A DNA stretch of 64,000 bases from a marine gamma proteobacterium HTCC2143 (GCA_000169075.1 AAVT01000003.1:1-64000), one strand, 5' to 3'; positions 51,693 through 62,151 are shown, counted from the first letter of the stretch. Made by a program: numbers and translations. Notes: generated from the sequence alone by a model not told the origin.

Positions 51693-53042
51693 ATGAATAA
51701 TCAGCGCGGCAATCTTGCTGCATCCGGCCATTACGCACTGTCTGGCAGCGAACCTTTGGCAGGGCACCGTTCCACACTGGCGCTGCTCATGTTGGCCTAT
51801 ACCCTATCGATTTGCGATCGGATGATTCTTTCGATCCTATTTCCCGACATCAAAGCAGAATTCGGTTTAAGCGATGCTCAGTTGGGGCTGTTAGGCGGGA
51901 TTTCATTCGCCCTTTTTTACGCTACGATGGGGCTGCCTATTGCCCGTTTATCGGATCAATACAGCCGCAAGCGCATCATTATCGCAAGTCTAATTATCTT
52001 CTCACTTATGACGGCACTTGGGGGTATGGCAACCGGCTTTATCACCCTCCTTGTGTTTCGAATTGGGGTGGGTATTGGCGAGGCCGGAGTCAACCCCGCC
52101 AGCCACTCGATCATCGCAGATTACTTTCCCCCACAACGTCGAGGCCTAGCCATGGCAACGTTAATGCTGGGAGGAAGCTTCGGTATGATGCTAGGTTTTG
52201 TCGGCGGTGCTTTGGTCGCCGAAACCTACGGCTGGAGAGCCGCACTGGTATCGGTCGGTGTGCCTGGTTTGTTGCTGGCCCTAGTGATGGCAAAATGGCT
52301 AAAAGAGCCTCGTAGAGGAGCCTTTGAGGCACAAACCCTTGCGCCTCCTCCTTCAATCCTCACCACAGCGGCCAGCATGTGGGCAAACCCTGCTATGCGA
52401 CACCTTATTGCGGGTTCGGTGGTAGCGGGATTGATGTCTTACGGCCTAACGCAGTGGCTGCCGACCTTTTTCATCAGAGAACATGATCTCAGCCAATCTC
52501 AAACCGGTATGTTGATGGCGGGCGTTTTTGGTATCTTGGGGGCAATCGGCGCGCTGGTGGCTGGAAAGTTATTCGATCGTCTTGCCATTCGTGGCTTCCA
52601 GTACGGCATGTGGATGCTCGCTGCGGTTCCATTCTTTTCCATACCGTTTTTTATCATGGGCTTGCTGGCTGAAAATTTAACCACGGCGATGCTGCTTTTC
52701 ATTATTCCGGGATTTGCTGGCAACTATGCGCTCGGCCCGACATTAGCCATGATACAAACACTGTCACCAGTCAATATGCGAGCCGTATCTGCCGCCATCA
52801 AAATGCTATTTATCAATCTTATCGGAATGGGACTGGGCCCATTGCTGGTGGGGTTGCTCAGTGATTTTCTTAACCCTCGCTATGGCGAAAATTCTCTGAG
52901 CGTTGCGCTAGCCTATTTTACGCTAGTCGGCGTTTGGGGTTCACTGCACTTCTGGCTGTGCGGTCGAGCCCTAGTGAAGCAAAAACGTTTACAAGACACA
53001 CTGGCGGCGGCAAATTCATCACTGACTGCACTGGACCGGTGA
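51693..53042 (+). CDS. MFS transporter (spinster-like)
   Basis: 449 residues with 12 membrane segments. TLSICDRMILSILFPDIKAE at TM1, the MFS motif GLPIARLSDQYSRKRIIIAS between TM2 and TM3, and RIGVGIGEAGVNPASHSIIA in TM4 are typical of the spinster-like branch common in sphingomonads and marine gammaproteobacteria. It probably imports an organic acid or hydrophobic substrate. It lies 132 bases after the second DUF3604 gene and may share its transcript. Confidence 0.87.
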   Translation: MNNQRGNLAASGHYALSGSEPLAGHRSTLALLMLAYTLSICDRMILSILFPDIKAEFGLSDAQLGLLGGISFALFYATMGLPIARLSDQYSRKRIIIASLIIFSLMTALGGMATGFITLLVFRIGVGIGEAGVNPASHSIIADYFPPQRRGLAMATLMLGGSFGMMLGFVGGALVAETYGWRAALVSVGVPGLLLALVMAKWLKEPRRGAFEAQTLAPPPSILTTAASMWANPAMRHLIAGSVVAGLMSYGLTQWLPTFFIREHDLSQSQTGMLMAGVFGILGAIGALVAGKLFDRLAIRGFQYGMWMLAAVPFFSIPFFIMGLLAENLTTAMLLFIIPGFAGNYALGPTLAMIQTLSPVNMRAVSAAIKMLFINLIGMGLGPLLVGLLSDFLNPRYGENSLSVALAYFTLVGVWGSLHFWLCGRALVKQKRLQDTLAAANSSLTALDR

Positions 53043-53204
53043 CGCTGTTACTTTGAAGTCAATAGTATCGGCTCTCAAACACTCCACTAGCGTATTCGAT
53101 AAAGGCGCCGCCAAGCCAGCTACTTAATTAAACCCTCTTGGTCAAAGACCCCCGCCCACCATAGCCTCAGCTCATGGGCAGCGTTCCTGAGCCTTCGCCA
53201 GCTA

Positions 53205-53406
53205 TTACAGCTTAAGTGCCGGTAGCAGGTACGCATCAAGAACGCCGAGCGGACCCAGCTTGGCATCCACGGACGCGCGTTCTTCCGGCGTCAGCGGTCT
53301 TCAATTTAAAATCATAGTCTAGTGCGAGGTAATTCAACATCGCCTGCAGTTTACGGGTAAACAGGCTATGTTCTGAACCCCAGAGAGTATAACGGCCATC
53401 AAACAC
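53205..53406 (-). pseudogene. Glutathione S-transferase relic
   Basis: From GTG at 53406 it reads VFDGRYTLWGSEHSLFTRKL then QAMLNYLALDYDFKLKT, the start of a GST. The frame then shifts and the last part reads LTPEERASVDAKLGPLGVLD and AYLLPALKL before TAA at 53207-53205, which looks like the family's C-terminal end. The alpha-helical middle (over 200 residues) is deleted. Tail of the PQQ/DUF2147 minus-strand gene run. Confidence 0.6.
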
Positions 53407-53440
53407 TGGTTACTCCTTCTGTTAAGCTGATACGCAGATT

Positions 53441-53875
53441 CTAGCGAATGTTATCGACGCGCAGCCATTCTACTGTGCGAGTCATAAAACCGACCTTCCC
53501 CTTTAACAACATCCGGCCGGCCTCAGGTAGAGAAACTTCAACATCCTTATAATCTCCCAGCTTTTCGACATAGATCAGGCCATGCCACAAACCCTGCGTG
53601 GAAGTGTCGACTTGTAGATCTTTTAGTATCGTGCGCCCTACCCGCTCAGGGAACTTGTCATTACGAAGGACGGTAGCGCTGCTGTCTGCCAAGCTGATCT
53701 CAATCCAGGCGGTGTTTTTGCTGTGTTTCCAGACGCCTGAAATATCTGCACTGAAAGCCAATGGCGCGGATAACACAGCAAACAGGAGCAGAGCGCGCCG
53801 AATAATTATCAGGGCAAAGCCTGTGCGGACTGAAACAACAAGATCGAAGGGATTGAGCCATTGTTTAATGTTCAT
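53441..53875 (-). CDS. DUF2147-like secreted protein
   Basis: 144 residues. An N-terminal signal sequence (IIRRALLLFAVLSAPLAFSA) ends near residue 43 after an unusually long basic lead; a later start is possible. The mature part begins ISGVWKHSKNTAWIEIS and includes GRTILKDLQVD and a GLIYVEKLGDYKDVEVSL strand pair, the small beta-barrel pattern of DUF2147. Periplasmic, function unknown. Third in a minus-strand run with the PQQ-type protein. Confidence 0.7.
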   Translation of the reverse strand: MNIKQWLNPFDLVVSVRTGFALIIIRRALLLFAVLSAPLAFSADISGVWKHSKNTAWIEISLADSSATVLRNDKFPERVGRTILKDLQVDTSTQGLWHGLIYVEKLGDYKDVEVSLPEAGRMLLKGKVGFMTRTVEWLRVDNIR

Positions 53876-53967
53876 AGTTTAAGTGTCCTCTTCATTGGGT
53901 TTTTACTGCGTTGGTACGTATTAACGCACTGACTGCACTACAGCATGCCATAAGTAGGCAACGTGTT

Positions 53968-54864
53968 TCAGTTCACGCCTCGGCTGACATCAATGTGGGT
54001 GTAGGCGTTCAAATCCTGATTCGGATCCACTAGGCGCCCCGCCGGAAAGCTGACCTCGACAGCTGGGTCTGCGGTATCGAGACACAGGAAGTGATTGTTG
54101 TCTCCGTCCCCTAACTCCGCAAGCGCGACCGGGTTGATCTCATCATTTGAACCGTCCCTACGCTCTACCCTCACACGATAAAGCCTGCGCTCGGTGTCAC
54201 CGGGTTCATTGCCGTTAGGTAAGCGCACTCCACCGTTCCAGGTTATTCGAACTATCTGTTGAATGCCGGCTGGGCATACAGTTCCTCGAGTCTTTCTTGC
54301 CCATTCACTTTCAGGCACCTCTTCAGCCAAGACTATGGAAGGACCTGCATCGAGCGGAGTGACATCCGTGTAGGCACCGATAAAATTGACCACAGGCGCA
54401 CCGTCCGACAGTAGATCACCAACAACTTGTACAGACAGCGGCGGGTTGTCAACCGCGTCGCCAAGGTCACCAATAAGCAATACAGTTCTGCGTTCACCAG
54501 GATCTTGCGCTGGCCGCAGGGTTACGCATTTAGGTGTGCGTACATCACCGGACCGCGTGACAATCTGGAAATCTTCCGGCTGCAGCGTTTCCTGGGCCAC
54601 TGTATGGGATAGTACAACGGGCATACCATCCTTTCCGGAGGCACCAAAACAAAGAGCATTGGCCCTAAACGGCAGATCATTATCGAGCCCAAAGAAAGCT
54701 GATAACAGCTTCGCCGGTTGTTTGTTAACGTCAACCGCCATCGTCGACGACTCCCTCTCTCCAACGAGCGCCGGTCTAAGTGAATGCTCGGATGCATGGA
54801 CGGTGTTTACAGCAGCTGAGCTCAAGACGACAATTAAGCCACCGAAGTAAGAAATCTTATTCAC
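53968..54864 (-). CDS. Secreted protein of unknown function
   Basis: 298 residues with a signal peptide (YFGGLIVVLSSAAVNTVHA). The mature part is beta-rich and polar, with scattered Cys (NALCFGAS, PKCVTLR, TVCPAGI, HFLCLDTADP). No family is recognised. It starts 12 bases after the end of the PQQ-type gene, so the two are cotranscribed and probably act together outside the inner membrane. Confidence 0.6.
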   Translation of the reverse strand: MNKISYFGGLIVVLSSAAVNTVHASEHSLRPALVGERESSTMAVDVNKQPAKLLSAFFGLDNDLPFRANALCFGASGKDGMPVVLSHTVAQETLQPEDFQIVTRSGDVRTPKCVTLRPAQDPGERRTVLLIGDLGDAVDNPPLSVQVVGDLLSDGAPVVNFIGAYTDVTPLDAGPSIVLAEEVPESEWARKTRGTVCPAGIQQIVRITWNGGVRLPNGNEPGDTERRLYRVRVERRDGSNDEINPVALAELGDGDNNHFLCLDTADPAVEVSFPAGRLVDPNQDLNAYTHIDVSRGVN

Positions 54865-54876
54865 TTTTAATCTCCC

Positions 54877-56835
54877 TTAGTCGAACATAGCGCAGGCAGC
54901 GGTCATTTCTGCTACTGCCTGCTTTACATTGGATAGCGTCAGATTGGCGCTGCTTTGTTCCAGTAAATTACCCACAGTGGCGGCATCATCAGTCGTCATG
55001 TCACCATCGCTGACTGCCATGCTTATTGCTCCGCTAGCTTGCTTGATCAGTACCTTTATCTGGCGCACGTCAGTATTGATCGCTGCCGATTCTGTAGTTG
55101 GGTTAAGCGTGGTAGCATTGGCACCACGCGCCTCGGCGGCACAAATAGCGTCACGTACCAGCAGATCCAAACGAATCGGTTTAAAACGCGCGATACCACC
55201 GGTAATATCCGCCGTTAACCCGGGATACATGGCCTTACCGACGGCGCGCCGTAAGGGCGAGTGCGCGACATAAATACTACCATCCGCAGCCACAACACTC
55301 ATGGCGAGGGAATCTTCGCGGCCTTCGGCAAAGTAGCGCAGCTTACCGGTTTCTCGGTCCAGCAGACCCATACCCATGTGCAACATCAGCGTCTTGCCCA
55401 GTAACGTTTTGCCACCACCGATCATAATAACCACGCCGTTCGCAGTTACTGTTGCCGTCAAAGCGTTGGATTGCACATCGACATTGGCATAACCATCAAA
55501 CCCCGTTAGCTCAGCAGTCCAACTCATGCTGCCACTATCGCCTTTGTCGATTATCTGGATGACGTCACTGGCGGTGACGGCGTACAGCTCATGATTATCC
55601 GGTGACACCGTAATAGAACCAACCAGCGGCTCTCCCACGTCCAAACGCCACACCTCAACTAAGTCACTATCTAGAGAAATAACATGCCCTTCGTTATCTG
55701 ACACATAGAGGCGATAGCCGTCTGCGCTGAGCGCTGGGGTTGAACCAGTACCACCTTGAAAGGTCTTCCGGCTTAATATCTTGAATACCACCCCACCGCT
55801 GCCGTCATCAACCAAGTCGAGAGCATAAATTGCGCCGATCTCAGACCGGCCGTCTGCGGTCCCATCTTCTGCATCGTCCGCCGTAGCTGCGATATAGATA
55901 CGGCTACTACCTGGGTCGATACTGAAAAAGTTGGTCACAATACCGCCACTGCCATAGATATAGTTCACAGCGGAGGAGAACAAGCTCAAACCTTCATCGG
56001 TTTTGCCAAAAGACTGATCCATCAGCGGGTCGACCTTGTTAAGGACAAATTGGGGGATCTTGGTACCCTTGCCACTGATGGCTGGTGCGCCGGGTATTTG
56101 TCCGATCGGTGCTATCAACTCACCGTTTTTACGGCTAAATGCGAATAATGCTCCGGCTTTTGTAATGGAAACCAGTGAATCTGTCGCCGGGTGGTAATTC
56201 AGACTATGAAATTTTCCTTTTGATTTGTTGCTGTACTGGGAGGTAGGAATACTTAAACCGGTGGCCTTGCTCCATATCACCTCGCCGTCTGGTCGCAGAG
56301 CCATAACTCGATCGAAGCCCACGATATAAATGATTTGTGATCCCGGGTTTTCCGGGTCGTTCAATATAAAAGCCGGGCTACTGGCTTGTATATTGTCGTC
56401 CGCGGGTATCGTCCAACGCCGTTCGCCCGTTTTGCCATCGAGTGACACAAGCACCACTCGCTCCCCGTGGTAAAACTGTGGGCTAAAGTAGAGATTGCCT
56501 TGGTTATCAACAAGGGGACCATTACCGATGAAATAGGCAGACTCCGCAACCCAGTCAAGCTGAAACATAGGTGCGGCAGCGACCCAGACGCTGTCCGAAT
56601 TGGCGCCGTTTACATGAATGGCATTGAACGTATCCGGCTCGGGGATAACATCGTAGTTATATTGTCCCGCCGAACGCGCACCTACCGGCTTCCATTGTGT
56701 TTTTTCAGGGAGTCCAAAAACTTTCGGGTTGTGGGGCCGAGGCTTGTCAAAGACGGTTTTAAACACGACAAAACCAGCCGTTGCAATCAGTAACACAGTT
56801 ATCACTTTCCGAGCATTCATTTTCAAAAACCCCAT
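54877..56835 (-). CDS. PQQ-like beta-propeller protein, membrane-anchored
   Basis: 652 residues (647 from Met6). N-terminal membrane anchor (VITVLLIATAGFVVFKTVF). Repeated propeller blades: NLYFSPQFYHGERVVLVSLD with KTGERRW, VMALRPDGEVIWSK, LYVSDNEGHVISLDSDLVEV and ELYAVTASDVIQIID. A ~90-residue helical C-terminal part contains two Cys. BamB-like or PQQ-domain proteins bind other proteins or, rarely, the cofactor; no dehydrogenase PQQ ligands were recognised. It is divergent from the AraC regulator (182 bases between starts). Confidence 0.82.
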   Translation of the reverse strand: MGFLKMNARKVITVLLIATAGFVVFKTVFDKPRPHNPKVFGLPEKTQWKPVGARSAGQYNYDVIPEPDTFNAIHVNGANSDSVWVAAAPMFQLDWVAESAYFIGNGPLVDNQGNLYFSPQFYHGERVVLVSLDGKTGERRWTIPADDNIQASSPAFILNDPENPGSQIIYIVGFDRVMALRPDGEVIWSKATGLSIPTSQYSNKSKGKFHSLNYHPATDSLVSITKAGALFAFSRKNGELIAPIGQIPGAPAISGKGTKIPQFVLNKVDPLMDQSFGKTDEGLSLFSSAVNYIYGSGGIVTNFFSIDPGSSRIYIAATADDAEDGTADGRSEIGAIYALDLVDDGSGGVVFKILSRKTFQGGTGSTPALSADGYRLYVSDNEGHVISLDSDLVEVWRLDVGEPLVGSITVSPDNHELYAVTASDVIQIIDKGDSGSMSWTAELTGFDGYANVDVQSNALTATVTANGVVIMIGGGKTLLGKTLMLHMGMGLLDRETGKLRYFAEGREDSLAMSVVAADGSIYVAHSPLRRAVGKAMYPGLTADITGGIARFKPIRLDLLVRDAICAAEARGANATTLNPTTESAAINTDVRQIKVLIKQASGAISMAVSDGDMTTDDAATVGNLLEQSSANLTLSNVKQAVAEMTAACAMFD

Positions 56836-57017
56836 TCTATATTCACTAGTTTACGAGCCTTTATACTGGCGATTGGGTAATCGGAGCTAATTAGTCCTTT
56901 AATATTTCCCCTGTATCCGATTATAGTGTCCAGCAGACAACACAGGGAATGATATTCGGCCACGCTAATTTATACCCATTTGTGCGCCTTCGGTATTTTG
57001 ATGATGCGAGTGTAAAC

Positions 57018-58028
57018 ATGCAGGAAAATAGACTCCAGCGAGATATTTTAACCCAGCTATTGTCCCTAGTCGCCAAAATGGGGATTACCTCAGAGCAACT
57101 GTTTAAACGTTCCCAGCAAAATGGGATGTCAGTGTCAGGTGACAGCTTTTATGGTATCGATGCCTTAATTTTGTTGGAGACTGCAGCAGAACTTACCGAT
57201 GACCCTTATCTAGGACTGCGCCTAGGTCAAGAAATTCGAATCGACAGTTATGGCACATTAGGTTTTGCCTTGATGAGCTGTGCCAATCTAAGAGAGTCCA
57301 TTGAGCTATTACTGCGATATGGAAAGGCATTTTTCAGACCATATTGGACATCACAGTATTATGACGGCGGACTATTGTTATGGCATAACCTGACAATTGG
57401 AACACCTGCGCAACAGCAGCTTGTTGCTGAACTATCTTTTTCACAACTGACTACCATTGGAAACTCGCTTTATCGACGCCAATTAGACGGAGCGGAATTG
57501 CAACTTACATTCTCCAAGCCCGCCAGCATGGCTGTCTATCAGTCAGTTTTTGGCCTAGAAATAATTTTTGAAGCGGAACGCAATCAATTATTTCTGCCGC
57601 AACATCTTCTCGATACTCCGGTCAAAACCGCCAATATTGCCGATCATATTGTGTTTCATCAGCAGTGCGAGGGAATATTACAAAGCCTCACTAGTGGCGA
57701 CAAGATAACAACCGAGGTAAGGCGTTTACTGCTCCAATCCGCCGGTGACTTCCTCAATATATCTCAGGTGGCAGAGCGCTTGAATATGAGCGAACGCACC
57801 CTGCGGCGCAGGCTGAAAACAGAATCGGTCAGTTTTAGAACCCTGTTCGAGGAGGTTAGATACTTAATGGCTACAGAATATTTATCCAAAACTGATTTAA
57901 CCGTTGCCGACATAGCACACTTGCTGAGCTATTCTGAAACGGTCAATTTTCGCCGAGCATTTATAGGCTGGAGCGGCATGACGCCGAGCGAGTATCGTCA
58001 ACAGCAGGCAGAGCGGGTCAAGGTTTGA
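57018..58028 (+). CDS. AraC-family transcriptional regulator
   Basis: 336 residues from MQENRLQRDIL; an ATG at 56949 has its SD too close. N-terminal arabinose-binding-type domain of the OruR/ArgR-like subgroup (DPYLGLRLGQEIRIDSYGTL, then GFALMSCANLRES). C-terminal AraC DNA-binding domain with FLNISQVAERLNMSERTLRR and SETVNFRRAFIGWSGMTPSE. It is divergent from the PQQ/secreted-protein operon and so is its likely regulator. The 180-base gap would hold both promoters. Confidence 0.88.
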   Translation: MQENRLQRDILTQLLSLVAKMGITSEQLFKRSQQNGMSVSGDSFYGIDALILLETAAELTDDPYLGLRLGQEIRIDSYGTLGFALMSCANLRESIELLLRYGKAFFRPYWTSQYYDGGLLLWHNLTIGTPAQQQLVAELSFSQLTTIGNSLYRRQLDGAELQLTFSKPASMAVYQSVFGLEIIFEAERNQLFLPQHLLDTPVKTANIADHIVFHQQCEGILQSLTSGDKITTEVRRLLLQSAGDFLNISQVAERLNMSERTLRRRLKTESVSFRTLFEEVRYLMATEYLSKTDLTVADIAHLLSYSETVNFRRAFIGWSGMTPSEYRQQQAERVKV

Positions 58029-58311
58029 AACTTGTTGACGTCAGTTTCTTCGAACGTTTTCACAACATTCTTTAAACATGGCAGAGCTACTTATACAGCA
58101 CCAACAAGCCTGCCATGCACAAAACCACTGTAGCTTATCCAACGGAATTGATGCTACAGCATTAATCGTCTTTAACTGTAACGCACCAAACAACGGGGTT
58201 AACCGATAATTTCTTGGCCTACGCATGCTTTGGTTAAATACGATGACCTTTCCAATCATTCAACACTGACTTAATTTCACCCTGAAGATTCCAGAAAATA
58301 ATGTCGAAAAA

Positions 58312-58686
58312 TTAGGGTTTCATCGCATTAATAAGAGCATCTCGATACAGCTCATATTTTGGCATCTGTTGTTCGCTCAAGAACTCTGCCATGGAGTCGT
58401 CCATTTTTTTCGTCAACTTCTTGTTCATCCGCTTAATCTTTCGTTGCAGATCAGTAGTGTCACGGCCACGAAGAATTTTTTTATACGATTTTTGCAAGTC
58501 AGTTAGGTAAGCCGTAATGGCCGTTTGGAACTTTGGCTTCTGCTCGTCTGTCATATTAATAGCGACGGCCGATTTTAAGACCTCCGGCTGCAACCACGCA
58601 GGCTTTTCTTCCTCAGCATGAACTGCCGCCGGCACCAAAAATAAAACAGCCATAAAAAAAAGGATAACTGTCTTGAAATTGCTCAT
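58312..58686 (-). CDS. Small periplasmic protein, helical
   Basis: 124 residues from MSNFKTVILFFMA (15 more codons possible upstream). Signal peptide ending VHAEEEKPAW. The mature part is a helical, Lys-rich chain (LQKSYKKILRG, LQRKIKRMNKKLTKKMDD, YELYRDALINAM) reminiscent of CpxP/Spy-type proteins, without their LTxxQ motifs being clear. Function unknown. The 283 bases to its left hold no convincing gene. Confidence 0.6.
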   Translation of the reverse strand: MSNFKTVILFFMAVLFLVPAAVHAEEEKPAWLQPEVLKSAVAINMTDEQKPKFQTAITAYLTDLQKSYKKILRGRDTTDLQRKIKRMNKKLTKKMDDSMAEFLSEQQMPKYELYRDALINAMKP

Positions 58687-58881
58687 GCGCACTACTCCTA
58701 TGTATTGTTCGAATTTCTTTATTATTATCAACCAATTTTGGAATTTTTGTCTAGTGCCTCTGCCTCAGACCTGCCGTGGGCGAAAAGGACAACAGTTAAA
58801 GTAAGACTCAGCGCCCTGCCTTTCTCACCCCGACACTGTCTCCCAGACCGATGCAAACGAACTCTAAGAGTTGCCAACGCT

Positions 58882-59868
58882 CTATTGCTGATAAAATAGA
58901 TTATCCAACGCTACTGTTTCATCAGCGCTTAGTTTGCCCATTGTTTCTGCCTTCAGACATTCCTCCAATTCAGTCTTATTTTTTACGCCTAAAATAACCG
59001 AACTCACCTTGGGAACACTCAATGCATACCGATGGGCGAGACTCGCTGGCGACTCTCCCCATTCTTGAGCTAATTGTCGAAAAGGTGCAGCCTTCAAAAA
59101 GTCATCAAAATCTTTGGCATCGAACCCTGATGCGTGTGGTTGTCTATCCATTGCCGCTGTTAAAGCACCCGCTTGTACAGCCCTTATTGCCAAGATCGGT
59201 ATGTCTTTGTTTTGACATTCCTCCAGAATAACTAGTGGGTCAAATGTTTCTGACACATAGGCGATTGCCCCTGCAGAATTTAGGGGGTTAACAATACACT
59301 GGACGGCTGCTGGCGGAGATTCATGATTAAGCGCCGTCAGTAAAGCCTCCTTCTGCCCTATTCCTCCAATTCCCCAGTGGTCGATTTTACCCTCTTTTTT
59401 TAACCGCTCAAAGGCAGGAATAACCTCATCAAAATAGCAACTCAACGTTGTCGCATTTTTCTCTCTATGTTCATTAAATCGAAACATTTCGTAATCATCT
59501 TCAATCAGCTGCGAATGCATCAGCAACAAATTTACTTTTTCCATACCCAGATTTTTAAAACTTTGGGTCAACGACGCATTCAGTTTTTCATAAACATTGT
59601 GATCCGCAGGGGTACCTATCTGACACTTAGTCGTTATGTATAGATCCTCTACACTTCTGCCCTTCAGCGCTTCCCCAACGACACTTTCTGCCTCACCTCT
59701 GCCGTACATCGGCGCGACATCCAAATGATTTATGCCGTGATCGAGCGCCATTGCCACCGTCTCCAAGGCTTCCTCCCTTGACGTTTTGCCCCAAACTTGA
59801 CCCAAACCACCACCGCCCAAAGTCAAAGCACTGAGCTCGCCAAACGGCTTAAATTTTCTTCGTTCCAT
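58882..59868 (-). CDS. Aldo/keto reductase
   Basis: 328 residues, TIM barrel. The catalytic tetrad is visible: Asp and Tyr in INHLDVAPMYGRGEAE, Lys in LYITTKCQIG and His in LLLMHSQLIEDD. NADPH-binding end: SSVILGVKNKTELEECL. It reduces carbonyls to alcohols. It is on the same strand as the FMO gene (51 bases upstream), and the pair could work in sequence on one substrate. Confidence 0.9.
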   Translation of the reverse strand: MERRKFKPFGELSALTLGGGGLGQVWGKTSREEALETVAMALDHGINHLDVAPMYGRGEAESVVGEALKGRSVEDLYITTKCQIGTPADHNVYEKLNASLTQSFKNLGMEKVNLLLMHSQLIEDDYEMFRFNEHREKNATTLSCYFDEVIPAFERLKKEGKIDHWGIGGIGQKEALLTALNHESPPAAVQCIVNPLNSAGAIAYVSETFDPLVILEECQNKDIPILAIRAVQAGALTAAMDRQPHASGFDAKDFDDFLKAAPFRQLAQEWGESPASLAHRYALSVPKVSSVILGVKNKTELEECLKAETMGKLSADETVALDNLFYQQ

Positions 59869-59919
59869 AGTTTTCTCTTTTCTTATTAATGAAGTTAAGC
59901 AAGTATGTTTGCTAATTTT

Positions 59920-61221
59920 TTATTCTTCCTTTTGCTTTTCTATCACTCTGACTACCGTAGGTCCCTGACCCACTAGCGCTGTTTCTCGAAATTTCCCCGG
60001 ATTTTCAACATGTGATCGCAACGTCTCTATCGCTAATGCTTTTATCCAATCAGCCACCGGTGGTTCTCCGCAATCAGCCGCCAAGCTATCAAAATAGTCG
60101 AACTGTTTTTCTGCCAATTTATGTCGATGATGGGTTTTAATACCGGCTTCATTCTGCGCAGCAATCTTACCGCTTATTTCCATCATCATGGCTTTTACTG
60201 ACGGTAGTGACTTGGTCCCCGACAGCATATTAACCCACCATTTAGCCTGATATTCAAACAGAGGGAAGGGAATAACCTGAAACGGTAAACCAATAAAAGC
60301 TAGCGTGGTGTCGGTTGGTGCAACAATATCGCGGTATAGAGGGCTCACCCAGTTGTCGACAACGTTAACAAGATTGGTTTGCAAGAAAGGGTATTGGTAT
60401 TGGTAACCCGTGCAGTAAATAAAATAATCCACATTTTCCAGAGCGGGGGCATTTTGAAAGCGAATCGCCGCTCCATCAAACGCTAAAGGGGTTGGATACC
60501 GATGCAAACCACTTTGCTCATCATATGAGACTTGCGAGAATGTATTGCCGCACCAGTAGACCTGATCAGACACAGTCGCTATTTCCCTTGCGATATCTAC
60601 GCCAGATGCAGCTGTCCCTAACAATACCACTCGCTTGTTAGCAAACTCCGCCGGACTTCGATAATTATGACTGTGCATGAGCCTACCAGAAAATGTATCA
60701 ACTCCGGCAATGACTGGAACTCGAGGTTTAGAATAATGGCCACTGCACACAGCCACACCATCAAAACGCTGCCGCTCGATTTCTCCAGATTGTACGTGTT
60801 CACTGGTGACAACCCAGTCAGCGTCCAATTTTTCGACTCGAGAGACTGTACGCTGAAAACGAATCATAGATGTAATATCGAAGCTCTCAGCAAAGTTTTC
60901 TAAGTATGTCAGAACCTTCGAATGGTGAGGATATCGCTGCCATTCGTCTTCTCCGCCGCCCATGGAGTCGAAGGTATAATCCTGGAATGCCATGAGATCA
61001 CGCGGTAAATTTGTCCGCAGCGAATCGTAGATTGACGAGAATACCGCTTTGCTGGGCTTCAGACCCATTGCATCGTCTTCTGGGATGGGTTCAAAAATCC
61101 AAACACCACCCACGCGGTCAGACTGTTCAAAAACAGAGACATCATGACCGCCACGACTGAGCTCTCGTGCAGTTACCAAACCCGCAGCACCCGCACCGAT
61201 TACAGCTATCCTCACAACCAA
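59920..61221 (-). CDS. Flavin-containing monooxygenase (FMO)
   Basis: 433 residues. FAD motif [20 protein letters not shown] (residues 5-24), GGVWIFEP, the FMO fingerprint [14 protein letters not shown] (F-x-G-x3-H-x3-Y), NADPH motif [14 protein letters not shown] and [15 protein letters not shown]. It oxygenates N or S atoms or, in some bacterial forms, ketones. It probably forms an operon with the downstream aldo/keto reductase. Confidence 0.9.
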   Translation of the reverse strand: MVVRIAVIGAGAAGLVTARELSRGGHDVSVFEQSDRVGGVWIFEPIPEDDAMGLKPSKAVFSSIYDSLRTNLPRDLMAFQDYTFDSMGGGEDEWQRYPHHSKVLTYLENFAESFDITSMIRFQRTVSRVEKLDADWVVTSEHVQSGEIERQRFDGVAVCSGHYSKPRVPVIAGVDTFSGRLMHSHNYRSPAEFANKRVVLLGTAASGVDIAREIATVSDQVYWCGNTFSQVSYDEQSGLHRYPTPLAFDGAAIRFQNAPALENVDYFIYCTGYQYQYPFLQTNLVNVVDNWVSPLYRDIVAPTDTTLAFIGLPFQVIPFPLFEYQAKWWVNMLSGTKSLPSVKAMMMEISGKIAAQNEAGIKTHHRHKLAEKQFDYFDSLAADCGEPPVADWIKALAIETLRSHVENPGKFRETALVGQGPTVVRVIEKQKEE

Positions 61222-61436
61222 CCAACTCCATTAAGATTTGAATAACAACCTTACAACTGTAACAGGCTTGCAACTATGGCTCCAGAACCTAGGGCTAGAA
61301 ATCGCTTATCCGTCAGAGATTCAATTAATTCAGCCTAACAATTTTCTAAAGATGGTTTTAATTGCAGTAATAAATAGCTTCGCTGTTACACTGTGTTTAT
61401 CGTCAACACAACACCAGTAATAACGCGGGCCTCTTG

Positions 61437-61676
61437 ATGAAGAAATTGAAAAATGAAAAAGAGCTGATCAAAAAAGCCATTGCTCTGGGGATGATCTATG
61501 GCGAAAAAAGAGGTGCCGTTCAGTTTGAAAAAACTGACTCCGCCAATGAAAAAATCGAATACATTTATAGATTGCTTGTTCATGACAAATTAATGCAACC
61601 GCTGCCTGAAGAGCAAGTTTCGCAGCAATCTATTCGCCATAAACTGGCTATATGGGCTTCCAAACAGAAAACGTAG
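61437..61676 (+). CDS. DUF5062-like small protein
   Basis: 79 residues from MKKLKNEKELIKKA (ATG 61437; a TTG lies one codon earlier). Helical, with the conserved end EYIYRLLVHDKLMQPLPEEQ, then SIRHKLAIWASKQ. It matches small gammaproteobacterial DUF5062 proteins as recalled. Function unknown. Followed 43 bases later by the RDD gene. Confidence 0.7.
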   Translation: MKKLKNEKELIKKAIALGMIYGEKRGAVQFEKTDSANEKIEYIYRLLVHDKLMQPLPEEQVSQQSIRHKLAIWASKQKT

Positions 61677-61719
61677 CAGAATATCCAACACCCCAATCGC
61701 CAAATAACCGGAGATAGCT

Positions 61720-62151
61720 ATGCAACATCCAGACTGTGCAGGTTTTTGGATCCGTGTTGCCGCAACCATGATTGATTCCGTGTTGATTCTTGCTGTCATC
61801 ACCCCTTTTATTTTACTGCTTGGCGAACCTATGCATAATATCAGCGATTCAACCCTTCCCACCGCCGAGAATCTAATCCTAAACTATTTCATTCCTGCTT
61901 TAGCAATCATAGCTTTTTGGATGTACAAATCATCAACCCCCGGAAAAATGATCTTCCATCTTAAAATTGTTGACGCGAAGACCGGGGAGAAACCCACGAA
62001 AAAACAGTTGATAGGCCGATATTTCGCCTACTATATTTCGATACTTCCTTTCATGCTCGGCTTTGTGTGGGTCGCGATCGACTCAAAAAAACAGGGATGG
62101 CACGATAAAATGGCAGGAACGCTCGTTGTTAAGGCAAAACTCGAGAACTAA
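61720..62151 (+). CDS. RDD family membrane protein
   Basis: 143 residues with three membrane segments. The RDD signature is at the start: CAGFWIRVAATMIDSVLILA (R ... D). It continues TPGKMIFHLKIVDAKTGEKP and ends KKQGWHDKMAGTLVV, the standard RDD pattern. Function unclear; some members are ion exchangers. Confidence 0.87.
   Translation: MQHPDCAGFWIRVAATMIDSVLILAVITPFILLLGEPMHNISDSTLPTAENLILNYFIPALAIIAFWMYKSSTPGKMIFHLKIVDAKTGEKPTKKQLIGRYFAYYISILPFMLGFVWVAIDSKKQGWHDKMAGTLVVKAKLEN

Noticed and set aside
54386..54850. 154-codon plus-strand ORF
   Set aside because: Antisense to the secreted protein at 53968-54864; no SD or homology.
58041..58259. 72-codon minus-strand ORF
   Set aside because: Cys/Trp-rich, no SD, no recognised family; region between AraC and the small periplasmic protein is treated as non-coding.
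61238..61420. 60-codon plus-strand ORF in the FMO-DUF5062 gap
   Set aside because: No clear SD and no family; likely promoter region.
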